This document shows positions 26,410-34,224 of a stretch of 64,000 nt of DNA, piece after piece (positions within the stretch are counted from its first letter, which is position 1; each line of letters opens with the position of its first letter). A program made the translations under genes and the position numbers. Below the pieces are notes generated by a model, which worked only from the letters and a program-made list of their open reading frames with translations, did no database searches and had not been told where the DNA came from. The DNA comes from Paenisporosarcina sp. OV554 (GTDB taxonomy: Bacteria > Bacillota > Bacilli > Bacillales_A > Planococcaceae), in NCBI RefSeq assembly GCF_003058165.1, contig NZ_QBUC01000006.1, forward strand, positions 62,001 to 126,000, read 5' to 3'.

Positions 26410-26437
26410 ATATTATCACGTTGTAACCTGATATCAA
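26410..26437 (-). promoter_or_regulatory. Candidate sigma-A promoter of odhAB
   Basis: On the minus strand: TTGATA (26437-26432), 16-bp spacer, TAATAT (26415-26410), about 65 bp before odhA. The hexamers are imperfect. Confidence 0.45.
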
Positions 26438-26576
26438 AGGAATCAAGCATGATGAAATGCAGAACTTTTTTTCCATTTCAATCTTACTCCTATCCATAGA
26501 AAATACAATGCTTTTCGGTAAATTAAGCAAACTTTATCTTAATGTCGAAATAACTCGTATTATAGACAAGGAATAT

Positions 26577-27983
26577 TCATTTTATAAGTGGGAAAACCAT
26601 AGAAAAAGTAGAGCCTTTGTCCGTTTCACTCGCCACAAAAATTGTTCCCCTAGCATTTTCCATAAGCATTTTCACAATACTCAAACCTAACCCACTTCCA
26701 CCTAAGTCTCTAGAACGAGCTGCATCGACTCGATAAAAACGATCAAAGATTTTAGATTGGTCTTTGGGAGAAATCCCAATCCCCTCATCTTGTATAAGAA
26801 CAATGACTTTCTCTGGTTTAATTTCGTATGAAATAGATACATGTGCTGGCTCTTTACTATATCGAATCGCATTTGTTAAGATGTTACGAATAATTTGGTG
26901 GTAGGCATTCGATGAAATTTGGACGTTTAGTACTTCTTGAATTGGCAAATTATGATTAATCTGGACGGTTGGGTGTACTTGGATGATCTCTTCTATTACT
27001 TCTTTAGTGTGTTTTACTATATTAGTAGGAGGACGATCTTTCATCTGCTCTCCTCGGGCTAATTCCAGCATTTCGTCAATTAATGACTTCATTTGATTTA
27101 CTTCATGTAAGGATATTTCCAAAGATTCTTTTAAAATCACAGGATCATCCTTTCCCCATCTGTTTAACAAAGCAAGATGTCCTTCTACCACTTGTATAGG
27201 TGTGCGTAATTCGTGTGAAGCATCTGCCATAAATTGTTGTTGCTGTTCAAAAGATGACTTTAACTTACCCATCATACTTTCATACACGGTAATAAGTTCT
27301 CCAATTTCATCCTTCGCATGATAGTCTATCGATAAATCTTTTTCAAATCCATGTGCAGCAACATCATCCATGGATAATTTTAAATCTTTAAGTGGCCTTA
27401 GTAAATATGTAGCCAATATATATCCTATCCATCCTGATAACAACAAACTACACACACTAAAAAGCAACATGGCAGTGAGAATATAATTCATCATTGACTG
27501 GAATCCTTTTAAAGGGTGTTCAAGCTGAACGTACCCAATAAATTTACCAAGCTGAATATTACCTATGGCTGAAATGGAAGAAGATTTGTCCGTATCAAGC
27601 GAATAGCCATTGTCGGGCAAGTCAATTTCATCAAATGCAGGAAAAGTCGATGTATTATTGATTTGTAACAACTCAATACCATCAGCATTAAGTAAACGAA
27701 CAGTTTGGTCTTTATCAATAATAGACGTCATTAATCCTTTATTTGATTGAATATCCTGTACAGTTAAAAATGGACCTTGAGATTCGAAAAAGCTGGTTAA
27801 GTCACTCATAGTTCGATTTACTTCTTGTTCTTCTTGTTGATACAACCATCCTTTTAACGCAATGTATAAGATAATACTCATTACTGCAAAACTTATGAAA
27901 ATGACGGCTCCAGAACTTATTGCCCATTTCTTTTTCAATGATTGAGATGCAATTGACTGATTCCACTGGTTCATTCTTGTCAT
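26577..27983 (-). CDS. Sensor histidine kinase, ArlS/YkoH-like
   Basis: 468 residues: membrane segments near 26-46 and 168-190 flank an extracytoplasmic sensor loop of about 120 residues, then a HAMP domain, the HisKA phosphoacceptor DASHELRTPIQVVEGHLALLNRWGKDD (phospho-His in the SHELRTP motif), and HATPase motifs N (NAIRYS), G1 (DEGIGI) and G2 (GGSGLGLSIV). The HisKA segment resembles ArlS of staphylococci and YkoH of B. subtilis. It overlaps the regulator by 4 bp, so the two are coupled. The stimulus is unknown. Confidence 0.92.
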   Translation of the reverse strand: MTRMNQWNQSIASQSLKKKWAISSGAVIFISFAVMSIILYIALKGWLYQQEEQEVNRTMSDLTSFFESQGPFLTVQDIQSNKGLMTSIIDKDQTVRLLNADGIELLQINNTSTFPAFDEIDLPDNGYSLDTDKSSSISAIGNIQLGKFIGYVQLEHPLKGFQSMMNYILTAMLLFSVCSLLLSGWIGYILATYLLRPLKDLKLSMDDVAAHGFEKDLSIDYHAKDEIGELITVYESMMGKLKSSFEQQQQFMADASHELRTPIQVVEGHLALLNRWGKDDPVILKESLEISLHEVNQMKSLIDEMLELARGEQMKDRPPTNIVKHTKEVIEEIIQVHPTVQINHNLPIQEVLNVQISSNAYHQIIRNILTNAIRYSKEPAHVSISYEIKPEKVIVLIQDEGIGISPKDQSKIFDRFYRVDAARSRDLGGSGLGLSIVKMLMENARGTIFVASETDKGSTFSMVFPLIK

Positions 27984-28654
27984 TCGCGCATCACATATCC
28001 GACTCCTCTAACCGTTTCTATGTAACTTGCTGCTTTTGGTGGTAACTTCGAACGCAAATGACGTATATATACATCAACAACATTTGTTTCGATATCAGCT
28101 AAATAGCCCCAAACATTTTCCAAAATCAAGTCTCTGGTAACCACCCGGTTTTTTTGTTGTATTAAGTAAACAAGTAAATCATATTCAGTTTTTGTTAAGT
28201 CTATGCTATTTTGGTTTACTTCGACACGGTGTGCACTTGTATGAACAGTAATGTCTTTAAATACTAACAGTAAAGTTTCTTCATTTTCTTGGCTAGTTCT
28301 TCTTAAAACTGATCTAATCCTAGCTAGTAATTCTTCGATAGCAAATGGTTTTACGATGTAATCATCAGCGCCTGCATCAAGACCTGCTACCCGGTCCATT
28401 ACAGCATCTCTTGCTGTAATCAATAAAATAGGAAGTTGTGAGAACGAGCGAATTCTACGACATACTTCAATACCATTTAGCTCAGGTAACATGACATCAA
28501 GCAAAACGACATCGAATTCGAGAGATCTCGCCGCTTCTAACCCTTCTCTTCCAGATAAATAATGAACGACTTCGAAACCCTCGTGACGTAACTCTAGTTC
28601 AATAAACCTGGCAATGTTCTTTTCGTCTTCTACAAGTAAAACACGGTTGCCCAT
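27980..28654 (-). CDS. OmpR/PhoB-type response regulator, partner of the ArlS-like kinase
   Basis: 224 residues from the ATG at 28654 (MGNRVLLVEDEKN); the open frame extends to 28720 but the shorter start fits the family and has AGAAGGTAGG before it. The receiver domain has VEDE acidic pocket, phospho-Asp in VVLLDVMLPELNG and Lys in DDYIVKPF. The winged-helix DNA-binding domain ends in VVDVYIRHLRSKL...YIETVRGVGYVM. It lies between the diguanylate cyclase gene and the kinase; overlaps show one transcription unit. Confidence 0.93.
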   Translation of the reverse strand: MGNRVLLVEDEKNIARFIELELRHEGFEVVHYLSGREGLEAARSLEFDVVLLDVMLPELNGIEVCRRIRSFSQLPILLITARDAVMDRVAGLDAGADDYIVKPFAIEELLARIRSVLRRTSQENEETLLLVFKDITVHTSAHRVEVNQNSIDLTKTEYDLLVYLIQQKNRVVTRDLILENVWGYLADIETNVVDVYIRHLRSKLPPKAASYIETVRGVGYVMRE

Positions 28655-28716
28655 TTTCCTACCTTCTTTCTTGTTCTCAAAAAAACGCTCCATAAATAGG
28701 AACGGCTCTCGATAAA

Positions 28717-30747
28717 TCACTCTAGATAAATAAGGTGTTGATTTTTCCCTATCCGCTTTACTTCGTATAACGCTGAGTCTGCTTTTTCTAATAACTCGTC
28801 AATAAATAATCCATGCTCTGGAAAAAAAGATATTCCAATAGAAGTAGTTGGCGTGAAAATATTTTCTTTAATGGTCCATCCTTTTAGCAAGGTTGTTTGG
28901 ATGTTTTTTATTATTTGGTTTATTTCATCAAACCTTATTTCAGGTTGATTAGATAAATGTGTAAGTAAAATGACAAATTCATCTCCACCTATACGAGAGA
29001 CTAAATCATCTGGACGAACACAAGCTAAAAGGGCTTTTCCAAACATGCGAATAAATTCGTCTCCAATATCATGACCAAATGTATCATTAACCGATTTGAA
29101 ATCGTCTCCATCGAGAAAAAGAATACCTATTGTTGAATCAGTTGATTGTGCATGTGAAACATATTGAGGAAACTCTTTTAATAAATAACTTCGATTTGGC
29201 AAATTCGTTAAACTATCGTGATAGGCCATAAAGTTTAGATGTTGTTCTAATTTTTTGCGTTCCGTTACTTCTCTAGAAACAATAACATGCTGAAGTTGTC
29301 CAGGTCGTTCACGATCTTTTACGGCCATTATAGACGTTTCAGTCCAAATCTTCTCTTTATTTTTTCGGCAATATTGTAACTCTAATCGAATCTCTTCTTT
29401 TTCATTGACTCGTTTTGAAACATCTGATTTCCAAAAATCACGATACTCTTTAGTAAGCATATCGCTAAACTGAATATTTCCTATTTCCTCATTTGTAAAG
29501 CCAAGTATTCTTTCATGGGATGGGGACGTATATAAAATACATCCACAATCATCCGTTATTGCAATTAAGTCATTGGTATTTTGAGTTATTAGGTTAAATG
29601 TCTGTTCAATCGATTGCAGATTGATCATCATATTCTTTTTTTCAGTAATATCAAATTGAATAATGAGCACATTTCCAACGTCTTGTAATTCATTGTAAAG
29701 GGGAATAATCGTTGTATCTCCCCAGTAAAACGTACCATTGCTCGCTCGATTTCGAAGCTCACCGCGCCATATTTTATCTTTCATCATGTCTTTCCACATA
29801 CGCTTCAAATTAAAATTGTTGTAACGGTCGACTTGTAACGAGCTAATATGTTGACCCATCATCTCTTGATTCATAAAACCAGTAATTTCTTCAAATAAAT
29901 CATTAGCATACACAATGATGCCTTTGCGATCAGTCATTAGTACCATGGCTGCCTTGCTAATAGCACGTTTATAACTTTCCAATATGTGTCTTGTATTACG
30001 TAGGCTTTCTTTAAGCTCCACTTCATCAGTAACTTCCTGAAGCAAGATATACATAGCTTCAATCTCTCCATGCTTTCTAATAGGAGAATAACTGACTAGG
30101 AATGTTCCTTCTACACCTGTTGATTTCATTCGTTTTACGAGTACCGAAGATTTTCCAGTGCCTGTTAAATTCGTTTCAAAATGAGCTTCAACTTGTTTCC
30201 TTTCTTTCAGTGGAACGATAGGTAAGTTTAAATAATGCTTCCCCCGCCACTTTTTTAATTCGAAACCAAAAATCTCTTCAAATTTTGGATTCATATCAAA
30301 TATTTTCCCATCCCGTGTAACCAAAATGGTTGGATCCACTGTCATGTTAAGTAACGATTGCATGAATAAATATTTTTCTTCAATTTCTTTTTGAGTGGAC
30401 ACTTCTTTTGTAATGGCCAATATATAATTTGCTTGATCCGTGTGAATTGGTTTTACCGTCGTTTCATTTTCTAGTTCAACATCAGAAAACAAAAAGAAAT
30501 CGTGAAAGATCACCACTTTATTATCTTGAATTGCCTTTATGTAATGGTCATGGATTTCTTTTGCATGTGTCGAAGAAAGCATCTCATGCAAATCGGAGTG
30601 AATGGGACTCTTTTTAAAGATGAGTCTTGCACTTTGATTGATATAAATATACTCAAATGAGTGCTCTTTTTGAATTAAAAAGAACACTAAATCTGGAGAA
30701 TCTTCATATAATAAATCAAATTGTGCTTGAGTGAAGAAATGTTCCAT
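28717..30747 (-). CDS. Multi-PAS GGDEF protein (predicted diguanylate cyclase)
   Basis: 676 residues, no membrane segment. Four PAS-like sensor regions: about 5-110, 120-235 (ILVTRDGKIFDMNPKFEEIFGF), 250-370 (MVLMTDRKGIIVYANDLFEEITGF) and 375-495 (LIAITDDCGCILYTSPSHERILGF). A GGDEF domain follows at about 510-676. The active-site motif is intact (RIGGDEF) and an upstream RPDD fits an RxxD inhibitory I-site for c-di-GMP. A cytoplasmic c-di-GMP synthase sensing an intracellular cue is expected. It is the first gene of the unit with the ArlRS-like genes, whose start lies about 60 bp downstream. Confidence 0.9.
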   Translation of the reverse strand: MEHFFTQAQFDLLYEDSPDLVFFLIQKEHSFEYIYINQSARLIFKKSPIHSDLHEMLSSTHAKEIHDHYIKAIQDNKVVIFHDFFLFSDVELENETTVKPIHTDQANYILAITKEVSTQKEIEEKYLFMQSLLNMTVDPTILVTRDGKIFDMNPKFEEIFGFELKKWRGKHYLNLPIVPLKERKQVEAHFETNLTGTGKSSVLVKRMKSTGVEGTFLVSYSPIRKHGEIEAMYILLQEVTDEVELKESLRNTRHILESYKRAISKAAMVLMTDRKGIIVYANDLFEEITGFMNQEMMGQHISSLQVDRYNNFNLKRMWKDMMKDKIWRGELRNRASNGTFYWGDTTIIPLYNELQDVGNVLIIQFDITEKKNMMINLQSIEQTFNLITQNTNDLIAITDDCGCILYTSPSHERILGFTNEEIGNIQFSDMLTKEYRDFWKSDVSKRVNEKEEIRLELQYCRKNKEKIWTETSIMAVKDRERPGQLQHVIVSREVTERKKLEQHLNFMAYHDSLTNLPNRSYLLKEFPQYVSHAQSTDSTIGILFLDGDDFKSVNDTFGHDIGDEFIRMFGKALLACVRPDDLVSRIGGDEFVILLTHLSNQPEIRFDEINQIIKNIQTTLLKGWTIKENIFTPTTSIGISFFPEHGLFIDELLEKADSALYEVKRIGKNQHLIYLE

Positions 30748-30753
30748 CTAACT

Positions 30754-31740
30754 TCAATTCCTCTCGTTGCTAGACCATCCATCTTTAATACTTTGTTGAG
30801 CTTGTTTTTCTAATTCTTTATATTCTGCAATCTCAGTTTCATGGAGCTCAATCGAATTACAGAAAAATTCACCATCATCTGATAATTCTCCTGAATATGT
30901 AGCGAAAAACGTTGCATTCCCAATAAGAGATAAATGAACTCTCTCATCGCTTTGTTCAATAATGCATTTAACAAAACCGCCTGGATTGTATACCTTCACT
31001 TCGCCAAAAGGCATGAGTTTAATAATTGCAGAAACTAACGCTGAAGCGGTCATAGCAGTACCACAAGCATTAGTGAAACCTACCCCTCTTTCGAAAGTTC
31101 TAACGAAAATACTTGTCTCATCAACGGGATGAACAAAACTGACATTTACACCATCAGGAAAATAATCATTTTCTCTATTAAAAGAACTGGCAAGCTGTTT
31201 CTGAAACTGTGATTGTTCAATATATTGAATTGGGACTATACCAATTAAGTGAGGATTTGGTACTGACACAGCAGTAAAGTGAATATCAGTGGCAAATTCG
31301 GGTATTACCTCATTCATAAGCGTTTTGATATTTCCATATTTCATTGGGAGTGAGGTTAAGTCAAACGAAACGGGAGAAATTTCGACCGCGTATGTTTCTA
31401 TGCCCTTAAACATAGGGTCTACTTTTTGCACTGTAAGTACGGCTTTCATCGTTTCTATTGTTCCTTTTGATTGTCCCAGTTTAGTTAAGACATATCGTGC
31501 TACACATCTTAAGCCGTTACCACACATGGAGGCTTCTGAACCATCCGAATTATAGACACGCATTTTCGCATCAGCTTTTGCAGATTGTGAAATAATTAAT
31601 AACCCATCCGCGCCATTATCATTAGAAGGGTCGCACATTTTTTGTGCAGTTAATGGCCAATTGTATGCCATGTTTGGCAGTTCTTCATGCAGATAAAATG
31701 TATTGCCAGAACCGTGGACTTTATGAAATGTGATGGTCAT
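30754..31740 (-). CDS. dapF: Diaminopimelate epimerase, long form
   Basis: 328 residues. Both catalytic Cys are present: MCGNGLRC near residue 74 and NACGTAMTAS near 230. The N-terminal KVHGSGNTFY and MRVYNSDGSEASMCGNG blocks are those of DapF, which converts LL- to meso-diaminopimelate for lysine and peptidoglycan. It is about 45 residues longer than the usual 275-285, the excess being a charged, helical C-terminal tail (EFFCNSIELHETEIAEYKELEKQAQQSIKDGW) I do not find in the canonical enzyme. It may be a second DapF-like enzyme with a different substrate. It ends six bases before the PAS-GGDEF start. Confidence 0.85.
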   Translation of the reverse strand: MTITFHKVHGSGNTFYLHEELPNMAYNWPLTAQKMCDPSNDNGADGLLIISQSAKADAKMRVYNSDGSEASMCGNGLRCVARYVLTKLGQSKGTIETMKAVLTVQKVDPMFKGIETYAVEISPVSFDLTSLPMKYGNIKTLMNEVIPEFATDIHFTAVSVPNPHLIGIVPIQYIEQSQFQKQLASSFNRENDYFPDGVNVSFVHPVDETSIFVRTFERGVGFTNACGTAMTASALVSAIIKLMPFGEVKVYNPGGFVKCIIEQSDERVHLSLIGNATFFATYSGELSDDGEFFCNSIELHETEIAEYKELEKQAQQSIKDGWSSNERN

Positions 31741-31863
31741 GATAATCCCCCTAAATACTTTATCTTTTAATGATAAATCTTATCTAAAACGGTTACAACT
31801 ATTCATTCAAAATCGAGTGTTTTATTTGTAACAAAACTTACACAAATTTCACGATTTTTTTCT

Positions 31864-31891
31864 TTGCATTTTGAAAAAAAATTAGTATAGT
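31864..31891 (+). promoter_or_regulatory. Promoter of the GNAT gene
   Basis: TTGCAT (31864-31869), 16-bp spacer, TATAGT (31886-31891). Transcription would start near 31898, giving a leader of about 190 nt. Confidence 0.6.
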
Positions 31892-31950
31892 AAATATGAA
31901 AACAATTTTATAAACGATTTATTCACCATAAATCGTGAGGGAAGGCAAAT

Positions 31951-32071
31951 GGTGCGCCACCAGCATTGCGACTGGTTCTAGTGGGTTCGATTCCCACCCC
32001 GGAATTTTTTATGTACTACAAAATGAAAAATTTCGAGGGGCTAGAGCCAGACGACTGTCTATATCTGCCCC
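31951..32071 (+). ncRNA. Structured leader with tRNA-like hairpins before the GNAT gene
   Basis: Hairpins in the leader: GGTG-CGC-CACC (31951-31961); alternatively ACCAG (31959-31963) with CTGGT (31972-31976) over an 8-nt loop; then GTGGG (31981-31985), loop TTCGATT, CCCAC (31993-31997), which is a perfect tRNA T-arm. Next is GGAATTTTTT, and further down GGGGC (32037-32041) with GCCCC (32067-32071) enclosing AGAC/GTCT. The acceptor stem of a tRNA cannot be formed, so this is not a tRNA. No known riboswitch was recognised. Confidence 0.45.
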
Positions 32072-32089
32072 GTTACGGAGGCGTTATTA

Positions 32090-32641
32090 ATGATAAAAAG
32101 AAGAGAATTACAAGAATGCGGCCACTTATTCGAGTATTTATCTCACCCATCTGTCTTCCCTTTCGTACGTCAAAAAGCAACTTCATCAGAAGAATTCTTG
32201 TTTATGACGAAACAGCTGATGGAAGAAGAAGAACGCGGAGAGGTTATTTCGCGCACGATTACGGATGATTTTGGAATGCCTATTGGCACCATAAATTTAT
32301 ATGATATTCAAGATCAAGCTGGCTTTTTAGGGACTTGGATTGGTCAACCTTTTCAAGGGAAAGGCTATAATTTAAAAGCTAAAAATCTTTTCCTAGAAGA
32401 GCTATTTTATCAATATCAAATAAATACTGTGTTTTTACGTATTAAAAAACATAATGAAAAGTCTATCCGAGCTACAGAGAAGTTAGCATATACCATGAAC
32501 GCTAAAGAGTCACACCCCACTTTATTTGAAGAAATCAATGCAGGAGAACATCAATATGAGCTATACCAAATTCCAAAAGATTTATTCTACTTATCAACTG
32601 CTGCTTCTCGATTTACCGAAGAAGAAGAGCAAGCGATGTAA
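32090..32641 (+). CDS. GNAT family N-acetyltransferase
   Basis: 183 residues. ATG at 32090 has ACGGAGG eight bases upstream. The sequence follows the GNAT fold: N-terminal strand and helix (ECGHLFEYLSHPSVFPFVRQKATSSEEFLF), strand 4 GTINLYDIQDQAGFLGTWIG, the acetyl-CoA-binding turn QPFQGKGYNLKAKNLFL (a Q-x-x-G-x-G/A variant), and NTVFLRIKKHNEKSIRATEKL, the classical NxxSxxxxxKxG end with a Tyr-variant. It resembles RimJ/RimL-type acetyltransferases. The substrate is unknown. A long structured leader and a strong terminator flank it. Confidence 0.85.
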   Translation: MIKRRELQECGHLFEYLSHPSVFPFVRQKATSSEEFLFMTKQLMEEEERGEVISRTITDDFGMPIGTINLYDIQDQAGFLGTWIGQPFQGKGYNLKAKNLFLEELFYQYQINTVFLRIKKHNEKSIRATEKLAYTMNAKESHPTLFEEINAGEHQYELYQIPKDLFYLSTAASRFTEEEEQAM

Positions 32642-32643
32642 AG

Positions 32644-32683
32644 AAAATACCGCCTACAAGGTTCTAGTGTAAGCGGTATTTTT
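32644..32683. terminator. Terminator after the GNAT gene
   Basis: AAAATACCGC (32644-32653) pairs with GCGGTATTTT (32673-32682). It lies 12 bp before the left attachment repeat and would have been shared with the murG-like gene before the element inserted. Confidence 0.85.
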
Positions 32684-32694
32684 CATTTTGCATT

Positions 32695-32712
32695 AGACGT
32701 AATGAGTCTAAC
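32695..32712. other. Left attachment site (attL core)
   Basis: The 18-bp core agacgtaatgagtctaac. On the minus strand it reads VRLITS, followed by NAK and TGA at 32683-32685, which I take to be the original end of the murG-like gene. Confidence 0.75.
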
Positions 32713-32813
32713 AAGTGGTAAACTTGTGTTGTTATCAATATGTGATTTCGTTGATTTATCAGTGTTCGTGGTTACCAAGGGTTCAGTTAGTAATCGTATT
32801 TTTTTATATTTTT

Positions 32814-32833
32814 GTTACCATGAGTGTTACCAC
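32814..32833 (+). repeat. Left arm-type integrase repeat
   Basis: GTTACCATGAGTGTTACCAC: two GTTACCA words ten bases apart, matched by a nearly identical pair at 36851-36869. Confidence 0.6.
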
Positions 32834-32871
32834 AATTTTGCCCTTCCACATATCACTGTGGATGGCATTTT

Positions 32872-33120
32872 TTATATTCCTAACAACTGTTTTTTCTTCT
32901 CAATGAAATCCTCTTCGCTGATAATCCCGTCTTCCATCAATGCTTTAAATTTACGAAGGTCATCTGAAACATCTGGAGAAGATTGAATAGATGTTGATTC
33001 TGATTTCTTCCCAATGTTATTCCGAACATACTCCACAAATTCATTTACTTGGCCAATATTAATTCCGCTCATTTCAACCTTGTTCCCAGAAGCAATGATA
33101 TTCATTCTGTGACCCAACAT
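32872..33120 (-). CDS. SHOCT domain protein, probably truncated
   Basis: 82 residues. The C-terminus DDLRKFKALMEDGIISEEDFIEKKKQLLG is a textbook SHOCT domain, a short helical module at the end of many phage and membrane proteins. The N-terminal part (MNIIASGNKVEMSGINIGQVNEFVEYVRNNI) looks like the end of a longer PH-like domain usually found before it, so the gene has probably lost its beginning. It lies inside the integrated element and is followed by a terminator-like region. Confidence 0.65.
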   Translation of the reverse strand: MLGHRMNIIASGNKVEMSGINIGQVNEFVEYVRNNIGKKSESTSIQSSPDVSDDLRKFKALMEDGIISEEDFIEKKKQLLGI

Positions 33121-33177
33121 TCCCCGATGGGGAGGCTGTTTAACTGTAGAAGAATCAACTTTCTAGTAGAATAATAA

Positions 33178-33203
33178 GCCCTTCCACATAAATGGATGGG
33201 CTT
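33178..33203. terminator. Hairpin after the LexA-box operon
   Basis: AAGCCC and GGGCTT enclose a 14-base loop; on the minus strand it follows the stop of the 117-residue gene. The T tract is short. Confidence 0.45.
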
Positions 33204-33206
33204 TTC

Positions 33207-33560
33207 CTATTTCATATTTAAGTACATATCAAGCAGCTCCTCAGTACGATTGCGAAGACGAACATTTAGATATCTTCGATGCTGGTCATACCCTCCAAAA
33301 AAAAAAGTGTACTCCGTACATGAGTCGACTCGATTACCTTTAATGATTCTCATATTGTGCTGACGGAGATACAGTTTAGTTTCCTTCAAATCTTTTTGAA
33401 CAGCTTTTATGGATTGCTCAATGATGTATATGTATGGTCGTTTTAATTTGAATGTACCTTTTTCAAACTGTTCACGATCAAGCTCTAAAATAATAATTAC
33501 CATAGGCAAGTAAATCATGCTTTCATAGTGCGGTAAACTTTCAGCTGGAATGAGTGTCAT
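33207..33560 (-). CDS. Hypothetical phage-type protein, second gene of the LexA-box operon
   Basis: 117 residues. The ATG follows directly on the TAG stop of the gene before it, so translation is coupled. The product is basic with mixed helices and strands (QSIKAVQKDLKETKLYLRQHNMRIIKGNRVDSCTEYTFFFGGYDQHRRYLNVRLRNRTEELL) and no membrane segment. Its pairing with a WYL-like gene under SOS boxes recalls genes next to Y-family polymerases in prophages, but I cannot name the family. No polymerase gene is present here. Confidence 0.6.
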   Translation of the reverse strand: MTLIPAESLPHYESMIYLPMVIIILELDREQFEKGTFKLKRPYIYIIEQSIKAVQKDLKETKLYLRQHNMRIIKGNRVDSCTEYTFFFGGYDQHRRYLNVRLRNRTEELLDMYLNMK

Positions 33561-33782
33561 CTATATCACCAAATTCTCTTTACGTTCGACAGGAATTAAT
33601 GCCAGGACACTGTCAATCAAAAAAGTACGTTTGGTGTTTCTCAAGAAACAATAAGCTTGAAATGACTCACCATATTGTTGCAAAACTTTAATACGTCTCT
33701 TTGTAACTTCTCCACTTTTCGAGATATACATAACCTCCACAATCTGACCATATCGCATAGCCTTCAAAAGAATTTTCTTCAC
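33561..33782 (-). CDS. Small WYL/YolD-like protein
   Basis: About 73 residues from GTG at 33782, preceded by GGAGGG; the open frame runs to 33845, but the upstream part contains the LexA-like boxes. The sequence KAMRYGQIVEVMYISKSGEVTKRRIKVL...FQAYCFLRNTKRTFLIDSVLALIPV resembles the SH3-like beta-barrel of WYL domains and of YolD, a protein encoded with the UvrX polymerase in B. subtilis prophages. It probably binds a nucleic acid or ligand. It is the first gene of an SOS-type operon. Confidence 0.65.
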   Translation of the reverse strand: MKKILLKAMRYGQIVEVMYISKSGEVTKRRIKVLQQYGESFQAYCFLRNTKRTFLIDSVLALIPVERKENLVI

Positions 33783-33801
33783 ATTAATCCCTCCAATAAG
33801 A

Positions 33802-33837
33802 GAACACCTGTTCTTATTATATGCGAACGTATGTTTT
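33802..33837 (-). promoter_or_regulatory. Two LexA-like SOS boxes
   Basis: CGAACGTATGTTTT at 33824-33837 fits the Bacillus SOS box CGAACRNRYGTTYC closely; GAACACCTGTTC at 33802-33813 is a second, near-perfect inverted repeat. They lie in the leader of the WYL-like gene, so this operon is probably DNA-damage inducible. Confidence 0.65.
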
Positions 33838-33845
33838 TTATCCAT

Positions 33846-34092
33846 GGGAATTATTCCCCCAAAACAAAAAAGACCGTCATTTGACAGTCTTTTCTTCTTA
33901 AATTAAGCACCCGTTAGTTAAAGGAGAAAATCCACACGCTTCTGTAACCAAGCCTTATACCTCGTGCCAGAGATTGTATACCACATGCTACATGCACAAC
34001 AGGTTGACATGACCCCCGGATTAGGAAGTATTCGACTTCATTAATCAATAAGAAAAAGCTTCCATGTAAAAAGGCAGCTTATTGACTAGTTA
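33846..34092. other. Intergenic with a terminator hairpin
   Basis: AAAAGACCGTCA/TGACAGTCTTTT at 33867-33894 is a bidirectional terminator. No gene is recognised in the rest. Confidence 0.6.
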
Positions 34093-34224
34093 ATTAACCT
34101 TTTTCCTTCTAAATAAGAAAATAACTAAAAGTGTTGTTAATATTAGCTTTACTAATTTAACGATTTTAACTAAAATTTTGATTAAACTATTAATTGCAAA
34201 TATATTAGGTTTTGCAAACCAATC

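Noticed and set aside
31951-32010. GNAT leader considered as a tRNA gene
   Set aside because: T-arm and an anticodon-arm-like hairpin are present, but no acceptor stem pairs and the anticodon loop has 8 bases.
31966-32268. 100-residue frame overlapping the GNAT gene
   Set aside because: Part of it reads plausibly but it has no ribosome binding site and runs out of frame through the GNAT gene, which has strong initiation signals.
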